Below are positions 40,846 to 51,436 of a stretch of 64,000 nt of DNA, in pieces. This stretch comes from Selaginella moellendorffii (Eukaryota > Streptophyta > Lycopodiopsida > Selaginellales > Selaginellaceae): positions 187,554 through 251,553 of the forward strand of contig NW_003314384.1 of NCBI RefSeq assembly GCF_000143415.4. Reading direction: 5' to 3'. The first letter of the stretch is position 1. Every line of letters starts with the position of its first letter. Below the pieces are notes generated by a model, which was not told the origin of the DNA, ran no database searches, and saw nothing but the letters and a program-made list of their open reading frames with translations. The position numbers and the translations under genes were made by a program.

Positions 40846-42086
40846 ATGGCAAAGGCAGGGCAGAAACGAACCAAAGCAGAGACAGAACCTTCTCCAGAGC
40901 TGGAGCCTCCGGTCGAACAAGAGGCTATGGATGAAGAATCCTTGCATGAGGAGGACTCCAATGAGGCAACTTCCAAACAAGAGTCCAGTGGTGAGGATCG
41001 GTCGTCCAAAGCTCGATTGGACATTCTAGAAGGACAATTGGCACAAACCAATGCCCTGCTAGAGACTCTCGTACGCAAGTTAAGACCTAACAAGAAGCAG
41101 AAGAAAAAGCGAAAGACTGCAGATGCTGGCAGCGCAAAGGGTGCGGACCCTTCGGTAGGGACTGAGGCAAAACCAAACAAGGTGGAACAGACCGAAGTGG
41201 AATCAGCCCTCAGGCAGTTCCTAAGTACAAACCAAAGCCCCCACTGGTCTTCAAGGGAGTGAATGACTATAAGGTGGTGGAGGATTGGTTTTATGATATG
41301 GAGGACTACTTTCGAGTGTTATGGTTACCAAGCTCGGAGAAGGTCCCATGTGCAAAACCATACTTGGCAGATAATGCCAAGTCTTGGTGGAGAACGACAA
41401 AGGCCAACGAAGGATTGGTGGCCACTTGGGAAATGATGAAGGCGAGGATCCGCGCGACTTACATTCCTCCGAATGCTACTCTGCATCTAAGAGACGAGCT
41501 AAGTAGGCTGAAGCAAACCGAAACCATTTAGGAGTATGTGAATGGGTTTATGGCAAAGAGGATACTTGTCATGGACATGAGGGATATGGACGCGTTCCAT
41601 GCCTTCATATCAGGTTTGCAAACCTGAGCTCACAGTGAGGTGATGCAGTGGAACCCGACCAACTACAAGGAAGCGTTGGATGTGGCCATCAAGGTGCATT
41701 TCAACGATAACCTGCGAAAGGGAAACACGACGGGGTCGGGGTCCACATTTAGCAAAGGGGCCAAACCAAGGGGAACGTATAGCAGAGGGAAATTCAAGAA
41801 GAGTTTCTCTAAGAATGAGTCCTCGGGGTTCCGAAAAGGCAAATCCAGTGGCCAGCGAGCGAGTACGTGGGGGAGTCAAGCGAAAAGAGACAAACCCACG
41901 GATAAGAAAATCAAGTCGTATAGCAACGTGGGAAACAATGTATGCTACAATTGCGGTGAAGTGGGACACTTTTCGAGGGAATGTCCCTACCCGAAGAAGG
42001 CCAGAGCCAATATGGCCATCAAGTCAGGTGAAGTCCAAACTAAGGTATGTGATCCAGTCCCTAACTCAAAGTTACTCATTACATGA
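40846..42086 (+). pseudogene. gag of the nested element
   Basis: Starts at ATG 40846 (MAKAGQKRTKAETEPSPELE), with an acidic N-terminus, a short coiled-coil-like stretch (LDILEGQLAQTNALLETLVR) and a basic tract KKQKKKRK. A frame change near 41225 leads to PPLVFKGVNDYKVVEDWFYD, the retrotransposon gag core. Stops lie at about 41529 and 41626. The zinc knuckle CYNCGEVGHFSREC is near 41940-41985. The stop at 42084-42086 may be the natural gag/pol boundary or another lesion. Confidence 0.85.
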
Positions 42087-45038
42087 GCAACTTTGGTAGA
42101 GAATCGTTCGCGACATCTACTAGCCCTCCGAGGGAAGCTCGGAGGTAGCTTTGTTAAGATCCTTATTGACACGGGTGCTTCGGATAATTTTGTGGCTGCA
42201 GACATAGTCCGGCAAGCCGGACTAACAATGTTGTGGCTAGGTGAACCAAGGACTATAGAGTTTGTTCAAGGTAGCCAAAGCACCGATGAGGTACTTCGAC
42301 AAGCAAGAGTCGAAGTGGGGACTTGGAAGGTGGACATGGATTTCACTATGTTGGACATGGCAGGATTTGACGTGATCTTCAGAATGGATTGGTTCAATCG
42401 ATTCGTGGTAGCCCTGCATGGACAAGGTAGAAACCTTGTGGTACTAGCAAATGCCCAAGGAAGAAGATCTAGGGTGGAGGCCCAGGATCTAAAGGTAGGG
42501 CAAAGCAAGGCCAAAGATTCCTGTTTAAACCTAGTGTCCACGAGAGGACAACTCATTAAAGGAACTAAGGCAGCATTTTTGTGTTTACTCTCAGTGAAGA
42601 GTGACAAAAAGACAGGAACGGAAAAAGTACCTTTAGTGATCCAGCAGGTGTTAGACTAATTCCAGGATACCATGCCGGAGGAGCTACCGGTGGGGTTGCC
42701 CCCCGTACGACCGATAGAACATAAAATTGAGCTGGTCGAGGGTGCTGAGGCAGTGGTTCATCCCCCCTATCATTTGAACGAAAAAGAACTCAAGGAGCTC
42801 AAGTGCCAACTAGAGGAGTTGGTGGACAAAGGGTATGTTAAGTTGAGCAAGTCGCTGTATGAGGTGCCGGTGTTATTTGTGAAAAAGAAAGATGGATTTA
42901 TGCGCATATGTATAGACTACCAGTTGCTCAACAAGTATACAAAGAAGAACAAGTACCCTTTGCCAAGGATTGAGGACCTGTTTGATAGGTTGGGAAAGGC
43001 AAAATACTTCTCGAGGATTGACCTAAGGTCAGGATACTACCAGATCAGGGTAGCCGAGGAAGATGTTGAGAAAACAACCTGTCAAACGAGGTATGGGAGC
43101 TTTGAGTTTCTAATGATGCCCTTCGGGCTATGTAATGCACCGGCAACGTTTTCGGCGTTGATGAACCACATCTTTGTACCCTATCTAGATCACTTTGTGG
43201 TCGTCTATATCGACAACATCCTGATCTATAGCGAGACGCTAGAGGAGCATTCCGAACACTTGGCGAAGGTGTTTGAGAAACTAAGGGAACACAAACTGTA
43301 TGCCAAAGAGAGCAAATGTGACTTTGCTCAACAAGAAGTAAAGTTTCTTGGGCATGTGGTGGGCCAGGACGGGCTCAAGGTGGACCCGGAGAAGGTCCAA
43401 GCGATCCAGGAATGGGAGCGACCATCGAATGTACATGAGTTGAGGGCATTCTTGGGGCTATGCAACTACTACCGAAAGTTTATCAGACACTATTCGAGAG
43501 TAGCCCTGCCCTTAACGGACCAAACAGGAAAAGGGAAGATGGTATGGACAACAGAATGTGAGGTGGCATTCGTCCACCTCAAAGGGAAGTTGAGGAAGGC
43601 TCCCGTGTTGGCATTACCAGACTTTGGTAACGACTTTGAGGTAGAAAAGGATGCTTCGGACTTTGTGTTGGGCACAGTTTTGAAGCAAGACAACCATCCA
43701 GTAACGTTCTTCTCGAAGAAGTTGGACAAGGCTCAAAGGAAGTGGCTTGCCCACGAGAAGGAACTGTTTGCGGTGGTCAAGGTGCTCAAGGAGTGGCGAC
43801 ACTACTTTGGGAGACACTTCAAGGTTTACACGGACAATATGGCAACGAAACACTTCTTGTCACAACCCGACCTAAGAGGGAAACAGGGTCGGTGGGCCAA
43901 TGCCTTGGCCGAGTTTGATTGTGAAATCCTGTACAATCCTGGGAAGAGCAACATCGTGGCAGATGCGCTAAGTCGAAAAGCGAGCTTGAAGTTGGCGATA
44001 TCCAGTGTGACAGCAACCTTTTGGGACGATGTGCGGACAGCATATTTGGAATGATGGTCTAGCACAAGAAGTGTTGCTAAGGAATCTAGAGGCACGGGAA
44101 GCTCACTAGAGAGGTGACCTGCCAACGGAAAAGAAAATGGGTTATGCGGAACGCAACAGACTCATCTATTACAAGCAAACGAAGGTGTATGTTCCAGAAG
44201 GGGAACTAAGGAAGGTAGCCTTAGAAGAGTGTCATGATGAACCTCTTGCAGGACACGGCGGAGTGCCCAAGATGATGGGCTTACTCAAGAGGAAGTATCA
44301 CTGGCCAGATATGGCTAAGGATGTCCAAGACTATGTAAAGACATGTCCGACATGTCAGCAGGTAAAAGCCGTGACTAAGGCTAGTGGGGGCTTGTTGCAA
44401 AGCATCCCAATTCCAGATCGTCCGTGGAAATGTCTTACGATGGACTTCATCACGGGACTCCCCCCAAGCGAGGGGTTTGATGCGATATTCGTGGTGGTGG
44501 ACCGATTTTCGAAGATGGCACATTTCATACCCACCACAACGGAAGTGGATGCGGAAGGTGTGGCAAAGCTGTTCTTCGAACAAGTGGTTCGAGTGCGGGG
44601 AAGGCCAGAAGAGATTATCTCAGATCAAGATAAGATCTTCACTAGTAGGTTCTGGAGAACTCTCCTAGAATAGTATTGCACCAAATTGAAATTCAGCACA
44701 GCCTACCACCCACAAACAGGTATGGGGTATTAAGTCAAGTTGGATGGCACTAACACTTCTTGACAGATGGACAAACAAAAAGGGTGAATAGGCAGCTGGA
44801 GGATTATTTGCGATGCTATGTCTCAGGAGACCAAACCGATTGGGTAAGTCATTTGGGACTTGCAGAAATGTGTTATAACAACTCACCATATTCGAGTATC
44901 GGGGTGAGTCCATGGGAAGTCATCAACGGGCGAGCTATTGAAGGTCCTGTGGAACTCGGCGTGGCCGAGTATCATGGAGAGTTATCCGCAGTAGGGGGGG
45001 ATTGGGAGGGATTTGGGAATCCATGGATGGAAGACTAA
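42087..45038 (+). pseudogene. pol of the nested element
   Basis: Protease (LIDTGASDNFVAADIVR), a stop at 42657, then RT from [20 protein letters not shown] through [33 protein letters not shown] and [13 protein letters not shown] to [11 protein letters not shown]. The second catalytic Asp of the usual YxDD is Asn. RNase H ([31 protein letters not shown]) ends in a 1-nt indel near 44052. The integrase zinc finger (H...H, CPTCQQ) and core (MDFITGLPPSE, ISDQDKIFTS) follow, then the intron-like insertion, then DGQTKRVNRQLEDYL. The coding text ends at about 44990, where the truncated 3' LTR begins. Confidence 0.88.
44720..44766 (+). other. 47-nt intron-like insertion in integrase
   Basis: Begins GTATGG, ends CTTCTTGACAG, and has CTAAC about 17 nt before the end, a plant-like branch site. 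It interrupts the conserved integrase motif HPQTDGQT exactly between the first and second bases of the Asp codon (ACA G / AT GGA). Skipping it keeps the frame across the junction. Its length equals that of confirmed host introns here (47 nt at 20278-20324, 48 nt at 6994-7041). Confidence 0.7.
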
Positions 45039-45204
45039 CTCTCCATTACTCGTGTAGTGAGTAGCTGAAACCAAGTAGGACCAAGTAGGAGTTGGTACAA
45101 TAGGCGAGAACCTTGGCGAGGGAATTTAGCACAAGCCAAGGCAGTGTTGGTCAGATAGACGAGGTAAGCTGGCAAATTGGAAAAGAAAAATTTTGTGGCT
45201 TACA
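44994..45204 (+). repeat. Truncated 3' LTR of the nested element
   Basis: Matches 40576-40786 (GGGGATTGGGAGGGATTTGG to GTGGCTTACA) with scattered substitutions; the first 950 bp or so of the LTR are missing. Confidence 0.9.
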
Positions 45205-45841
45205 ATTGGATCTTGTTTTTGGGTACTAGTAAGTACTGATGGCCAAAGATGATATTCCTAAGACTGTTTTTCATACCTCATTTGGTTTGTATGAGGTTTT
45301 GGTGATGCCGTTTGGTTTAAACAATGCTCCAGCAACTTTTCAACAAATGATGAACAAGGTTCTTTGCAATATGCCGGAGGTGACTGTTGACTTTATTAAT
45401 AATGTTTTGATCCACTCAGAGGGGACGTGGGAGGAGCACGTTCATAATGTTTGTAAAGTGTTGAATCAGCTTCGCGACTTTGGTTTAAAGCTGAAGCGGT
45501 TGAAGTGCGTGTTTGGGTTCAAGGACACAACTTATCTTGGGTACCGTATTTTTTGTAAGGTTTGCAAGTTGATCCTAACAAACTTGTGGCTATTCTAAAG
45601 TTCTCTACTCCGAAGTGTGTAAATGATATGCAACGCTTCTTGGGCAAAATGTAGTATTTTAGTCATTTTGTGGATCATCTTTTTTATTACACTGCACCAT
45701 TACGAGCATTGCTGAAGTCATCAACGTCATCTTTCATTTGGTCTTCAGATTGTGAGTGGGCATTTGTGGATTTCAAAGAACTATTGATGACTCCTTCGGT
45801 TTTGGCATATTCTAACTACACTTGACCTTTTATTTTGCGTG

Positions 45842-45915
45842 ATATAAGCTAGGGTTTTTAGGCTAATTGGTATGTATATTTTTTGTATTCCTTTTCTATA
45901 TTTTAAGCACTTGCA
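45842..45915 (+). repeat. Truncated 3' LTR, copy 3
   Basis: Last 74 bp or so of the family LTR (ATATAAGCTAGGGTTTTTAG to AAGCACTTGCA), fused to RNase H text. Confidence 0.8.
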
Positions 45916-45919
45916 ATAG

Positions 45920-46218
45920 ATTATTATAATATTTTCTGCTATTATTCATTAGTTAATAGTAATCTATTTATATAAATATATAATTTTGATATATTATTTT
46001 ATCACACAAAAGTTTATCCTAAAAATTTCTATCCTAAAATATAAACTGAATCTTTTAGTTTATGACCTGAAGTGTTATTGATCATTTATCTGGAAAATTA
46101 TTATTATTAAATATTAATATTTATTTTATTTAACTATATAAGTGTACTATTAATATAAATATTTAGAATAGTATTGAAATATTATTAGATCTTTTGCTAT
46201 ATTCTTTTAAATTATTTG
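45920..46218. other. AT-rich spacer between retrotransposons
   Basis: Nothing recognised; the same AT-rich background as 36606-37307. Confidence 0.5.
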
Positions 46219-46222
46219 AATA

Positions 46223-46396
46223 TGTGAGGGCCAAGTGTACGGCTACGATGCCGTATACTAATATTAGCGTAGTGGATTTTGGTAGCCGTTGGATTGGTTT
46301 CAATCCGGACCACTCGCTCCTGTATATAAGCTAGGGTTTTTGGGTTAATTGATATGCACATTTCTGTATTCCCTTTCCATATTCCATGCACTCACA
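46223..46396 (+). repeat. 5' LTR, copy 2
   Basis: 174 bp with TATATAAGCTAGGG as likely TATA region. Confidence 0.96.
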
Positions 46397-46629
46397 TTGG
46401 TGGAGTTGAGGGGCACTTTTGATTGTCCCTGGGGAGTGCTTGGATTTGGGATTTCGGTTTAGATCTAGCTTTTGCATTGTCTAGATCTAGCTTTTTCCAT
46501 TTCCTTTCTTTTGTTCTTTCCTTTCAGGATTTTGGTTTAGATCTAGCTTTTTGCATTGTCTAGATCTACCATTTCTTTCCAGCTTTTTGTCATTTCTCTT
46601 CTTTTGCTCTTTCTTTCTCATTCATTTTC

Positions 46630-47562
46630 ATGGCCGATCCGCAATCTCCTCCTTTGACTCTAGAGCAGCAGTTGGTTCAATTGCTTGATGCTATGTGCCT
46701 GCATTTGAACAACCAAACTCAGTTGATGGCGGCGTTCACGGCACATGGTACAACTCCTCCTGCTTTTGGTGCCAATCCTCGCGTTCGGCCGGAGTTCTTT
46801 CGTGGGAATCTTGGGGATGATGTGTACCATTGGTTCGATCACTTCACGGTGATTGCCACATATCATTCTTGGGATGATGCTCGACGTTTGCATGAGTTCC
46901 CCACATGTCTTCAAGGGACGGCATTGTAGTGGTACAATGGATTGAGCGCAGCTACTCGTGGCGATTGGAGTGTTCTTCCGGACGTCTTCAAACGCGCCTT
47001 CGGACACGCCGACGATTGTGATGATGCCTTCCAACAATTGCATCGTCTTCGCCAAGGGCCATCTGAGTCGGTGATGCAATTTGGCGTTCGTTTCCGAAGT
47101 CTTTTGCTTCGTGCGGAGCCAAATATGTCGGAGCGGATCAAGCTAGGAATGCTGTGGCCAGCACTTCGTCAAGATCTTGTCGGACTTGTGCATGCACTTG
47201 CTCCTGCCACTCTTGACGATGCTCTTCGCTTGGCACAACGTTATGAGACGTCGCCTCTTCCACTTCTTGCTACACGTCCTTCAGCTCCACTTCCTATGAG
47301 TGATGGTCCTGTTCCCATGGAGGTTGATGCTGCTGCTACTCGAGTCCAAGGACAAGGGCGAGGACGTGGTCGTGGCCGTGACATTCGTTGCTGGGCGTGT
47401 GATGAAGTTGGTCATACTTATCGGCGTTGTCGGCGCTTTCCGGATTGGCGACCTCCATTTCCTGGGTGGAGACCTTGGCGCCAGCAACGTCCCGTTGGTG
47501 CTGCTGCGGTGGAAGGTTTGGATACCGAGGTGCATTCGGGAAACGAGGAGTCGCGCGAGTAA
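46630..47562 (+). pseudogene. gag of copy 2 (one stop)
   Basis: From MADPQSPPLTLEQQLVQLLD to the end NEESRE, about 310 codons, with one TAG inside LQGTAL-WYNG. The capsid-like region is followed by a Gly/Arg linker and the knuckle CWACDEVGHTYRRC. The end overlaps the pol frame, which is open from 47427 in the -1 frame, so expression of pol probably needs a -1 shift within 47427-47562. Confidence 0.9.
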
Positions 47563-50500
47563 TGGAGGGACCTTGCGCGAATAAGTTAGTGACCCCTCCA
47601 TCTTTCTTTCGGGAGTATCATCAAGGGGTTCACTCGGCACCGGTTCATCCAGTGTTTACTTTCCAAGCTCGTTTTTATAACAAGAGGTCTCCTATTCTTC
47701 TCTCCGTGTTGGTTGATACAGGTTCGAGTTTATCTTCTATTGCTCGACCTGTTGCCACACGTTGTCGTCTACACTTGCGTCGTGCGGCGGATCCAGTTTT
47801 CATTCTTTATGGCAACGACCGTACACATGCATGTGCACGAGATGAGGCGGACCTGGTTGTGCGTGTGGGCGATCTTGAGCTTGAGTTGCAGTCGTTGCGG
47901 GTGGTGCCGAGTCAAGCTTTTGACCTCATTCTTGGTATGGATTGGTTGCAGCACAATCATGCCAAGTGTGACTTTGAGGCTTTTCCCCCTTGTCTCATAC
48001 TTCCTTATGTTTCATCCATTCCTCTCACTTCTGTACCTCTTCGTCCCTCTACTTCTACCTCTGCTTCCATTACTTTTGTTCCCCCATTATTTCCTCTTGT
48101 GTTTCCATCTTGTTCTGCTCTTCCCTTTTCCGATCCCTCCGATGATCTTTGTGTTGCAGTTGTTGACCAGCTCATGAAGGAGTATTCTGATCTCTTTGAA
48201 TTTGACATATCGTCTGGGGCCAAGATTGCCACACGTCATCCCATTCCAACCGGGGATGCTCGTCCAATCAAGGTTCCTGTTCGTCGTCGGTCACCCAAGG
48301 AGATCAAGATTTTACGTGCAAACGTCAAGGAGATGTTGGAGAAGGGTGTTATTCGGAAGTCGCGGAGTCCTTGGGCATGTGAACCTCATCTTGTGACGAA
48401 GCCTGATGGGAGTATTCGTTTCTGCATCGACTATCGTCCGTTAAATGAAGTGACGATCCTGGACGTGTACCCTCTTCCTCACACTGCTGATCTCTTGGAT
48501 CGTCTAGGGCGAAGTCGTTGGTTCACCAAGCTAGATCTTGCTTCTGGGTATTGGCAAGTACCAATGGCTGAAGACGATATTCCTAAGACTGCTTTTCGTA
48601 CACCATTTGGTTTGTATGAGTTTTTGGTGATGCCGTTTGGTTTGAACAATGCTCCAGCAACTTTTCAGCGAATGATGGACGAGGTTCTTTGCGATATGTC
48701 GGAGGTGACAGCTGACTTCATTGATGATGTCTTGATCCACTCGGAGGGGACGTGGGAGGAGCATGTTCATGATGTTTGTAAAGTGTTGGATCGGCTACGC
48801 GACGTTGGTTTAAAGCTGAAGCGGTCGAAGTGCGTGTTTGGGTCCAAGGACACAACTTATCTTGGGTACCGTATTTCTCGTGAGGGTTTGCAAGTTGATC
48901 CTGACAAACTTGTGGCTGTTCTAAAGTTCCCTACTCCGAAGTGTGTGAATGATGTGCAGCGCTTTTTGGGTAAGGTGCAGTATCTCGGTCGTTTTGTGGA
49001 TCATCTTTCCGATCGCACTTTACCATTGCGAGCGTTGCTGAAGTCATCAACGTCATCTTTCATCTGGTCTCCCGATTGTGAGCGGGCGTTCGTGAATCTC
49101 AAAGAGCTATTGACGACTCCTCCGGTTTTGGCATATCTTGACTACACTCGACCTTTTATTTTGCGCGTGGATGCTTCTGACATTGGTCTTGGAGGTGTGT
49201 TGATGCAAGAGAGCTCGAGTGTGCCTGGTCAGCGCCATCCCATTGCATACATAAGCCGTACATTACAACCAGCGGAGATGAACTACTCCACGATGGAGAA
49301 GGAGTGTTTAGCAGCAGTCTGGGGTTTCGAGAAACTTCATGCCTATCTACATGGTTCTCGGACGTTACTTGAAGGTGACCATGCTGCTGTTACTTCATTA
49401 TTGAAGCGGAAGAACTTGGTTGGTCGTACGGCTCGATGGGCTTTGAAGCTTCAGATATATGATTTCGATGTTGTTCATCGCCCAGGGAGTTCTATGGCTG
49501 ATGCTGATGCCCTTTCTCGAGCTCCTCTTCCTTCTCCACTCACTTCTCATGTTTCTGACGAACCTGTTGTTCCAGCATCTGTGGATTTTCTAGATGAGGA
49601 TTCTGTGCCATCGGCGGTTGCTGTCCTTGACGTTCAGTGTCCACAGGGCGTAGAGCAAGATCTACCTTCTCTGGATGAGGTTCGCGAGGCTCAAAAGATT
49701 GAGCCGTGGATTCGAAGGCTTCGAGATGGGTTTGAGAATCCTGCATCACTTGCTGATGACTTGCCTTTTCGGCATTTACATTCTCAATATCGCCTTGAAG
49801 ATGGCCTTCTTTATTTTGTGGGGACGGATCCTGATGCTCATTTACGGCTGGTGGTGCCTTCGGTGTTTATTCCGCGGTTTCTCCATGCCTACCATGATTC
49901 TCCTATTCTAGGTGGGCATATGGGACACCGTCGTGTCACCGAGAAGTTGCGCAGATCTTTCTATTGGCCAGAGATGCGACGTGATATTATCCGGTATGTG
50001 CGTAGCTGCGTTTGGTGCTAAGCTCGTAATACTCCCCCTTGTGCTGCGGAAGGACGGTTGGAGTCAATTGCAGTTTCTCGTCCATTTGAGTTGGTGGCGT
50101 TTGATCTTATGGGACCTTTTCCGCGATCGACTGCTAGCAATGAGTATGTTATTATTGCTTCTGACTACTTGACTCGTTGGGTGGAAGTTGGTGCTCTTGC
50201 TAGTGCCTCTGCAACTGCTGTTGGATACTTCCTCCTCAATCGAGTGGTGTTCCAGCATTCTTGTCCAGAACGGATTCTTTCGGATAATGGTCCTGCATTT
50301 ATGGCTGAGGTATTTCATGTTTTGACATCTCGGTTGGGGATACGCCACACTTTTACGAGTGCTTATCATCCACAATCAGACGGTCTGGTGGAACGGCTCG
50401 TTCGGACATTCAAAGGGATGATTGCGAAGTATGTGAACTTTCAACATTCGGATTGGGATGGTTATTTGCCGTCTCTTCGGTATGCTTATGTCACAAGGGT

Positions 50501-51026
50501 GCAGAGTTCTATTGGTGCTTCACCATATAAACTTCTATATGGTCATGATCCAATATTACCAACAGAGCTAGGTTTACCTTCAAGTATGCCACGAGCTCCT
50601 GATGCTAGGTCATGGGATCAATATTTGACAAGCATTCTTCCACTTGTCCGAGCAGAGTCTGCTGAACACTTAGGCCGCGTACAAGTGGGACAACAACGGC
50701 GCTACAATTCCCATCATCGTCCACCAGCGGAGTACAAAGTGGATGATTTGGTGTTAGTCCGTTTTCCCCATCTTACGGTACGTGGTTTATCTAAGGGGCT
50801 CCTTGCGCAGTGGAAAGGACCGTATCGGGTGTTGCGGCAAGTTGGACCACAAGTTTATGAGGTTCGGCATGACGTTCAGCAGGCTGATCCTCCGGAGATT
50901 GTGCATGTGCAGCGGTTAAAACGCTTCATACAGAGGGATCAGGAGCAGTTAATACCGTCTACAGATCCACCGATGCCTCCTCCTGACGTTCCTCCAGATC
51001 CCGGCCCATCTACAAGAGAACCCTGA
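47427..51026 (+). pseudogene. pol of copy 2 (one stop)
   Basis: About 1200 codons: protease LVDTGSSLSS, RT with DFIDDVLIHS active site, RNase H, H2C2 finger, integrase core (FDLMGPFPRS, LSDNGPAFMAE, YHPQSDGLVERL) and a C-terminal GPYRVLRQVG module ending PPDVPPDPGPSTREP. A TAA at 50019-50021, right after the finger's last Cys (CVWC), is the only lesion seen. A 25-residue or so Pro/Ser/Thr-rich stretch separates protease from RT. Confidence 0.92.
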
Positions 51027-51058
51027 CGGCCTTCCATTATTCCGAGAGGAGGGGATGA

Positions 51059-51232
51059 TGTGAGGGCCAAGTGTACGGCTACGATGCCGTATACTAATAT
51101 TAGCGTAGTGGATTTTGGTAGCCATTGGATTGGTTTTAATCCGGACCACTCGCTCCTGTATATAAGCTAGGGTTTTTGGGTTAATTGATATGCACATTTC
51201 TGTATTCCCTTTCCATATTCCATGCACTCACA
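51059..51232 (+). repeat. 3' LTR, copy 2
   Basis: 174 bp, almost identical to 46223-46396. Confidence 0.96.
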
Positions 51233-51362
51233 AATATAGTTTAAATGGATTATTATTATACTCTTTGATTGAATTTTTATTAATTTTAATTCCAAAATTA
51301 TAGAGGAGGGTATGGATAATGTTTAATATACTATATATGTGTGATTGTAAAGCTTGTATGTG

Positions 51363-51363
<1 letters not shown>

Positions 51364-51417
<54 letters not shown>

Positions 51418-51436
51418 ATATATATATATATATATG
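51364..51436. repeat. (TCTA)n then (TA)n microsatellite
   Basis: About 13 TCTA units followed by about ten TA units. Confidence 0.95.

Larger units (their letters stand above)
39627..45204 (+). mobile_element. Nested Ty3/gypsy element with 1.16-kb LTR
   Basis: 5578-bp element inserted in the RT of copy 3, with target duplication ATTGG (39622-39626, 45205-45209) and ends TGTAAGGAACC...GGCTTACA. It has a 5' LTR of 1160 bp, primer site TGGTATCGGAG at 40790-40800 (initiator-Met type), gag, protease, RT/RNase H and integrase, then only the last 211 bp or so of the 3' LTR. A deletion fused the integrase C-terminal region to the middle of the 3' LTR. Several stops and one frameshift interrupt the coding region, and integrase contains a 47-nt intron-like insertion. 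Non-autonomous today. Confidence 0.93.
37312..45915 (+). mobile_element. Ty3/gypsy element, 174-bp-LTR family, old copy 3
   Basis: Older member of the same family, bounded by ATAG (37308-37311 and 45916-45919). Its 5' LTR (37312-37486) is clearly diverged. gag (from ATG 37721, MADQQSPPLTLEQQLVQLFD) and pol have many stops. At 39626 a second element interrupts RT; the text resumes at 45205 (AKDDIPKTVFHTSFGLYE) and runs to RNase H (SVLAYSNYT), where at about 45842 it jumps directly into the last 74 bp or so of the 3' LTR. The rest of RNase H, all of integrase and the first 100 bp of that LTR are deleted. Dead, and a host for the nested element. Confidence 0.92.
46223..51232 (+). mobile_element. 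Ty3/gypsy element, 174-bp-LTR family, copy 2 (youngest)
   Basis: Full-length plus-strand element of 5010 bp, ends TGTGAG/CTCACA, target duplication AATA (46219-46222, 51233-51236; a fifth matching T overlaps the LTR end). The two LTRs differ at only about two of 174 positions by eye. Primer site TGGTGGAGTTGAGGGGCAC; polypurine tract GAGAGGAGGGGATGATG just before the 3' LTR. Only two nonsense changes were found, TAG in gag (46927-46929) and TAA in pol (50019-50021); both are C-to-T type. Copy 1 is intact at both positions. Confidence 0.96.
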
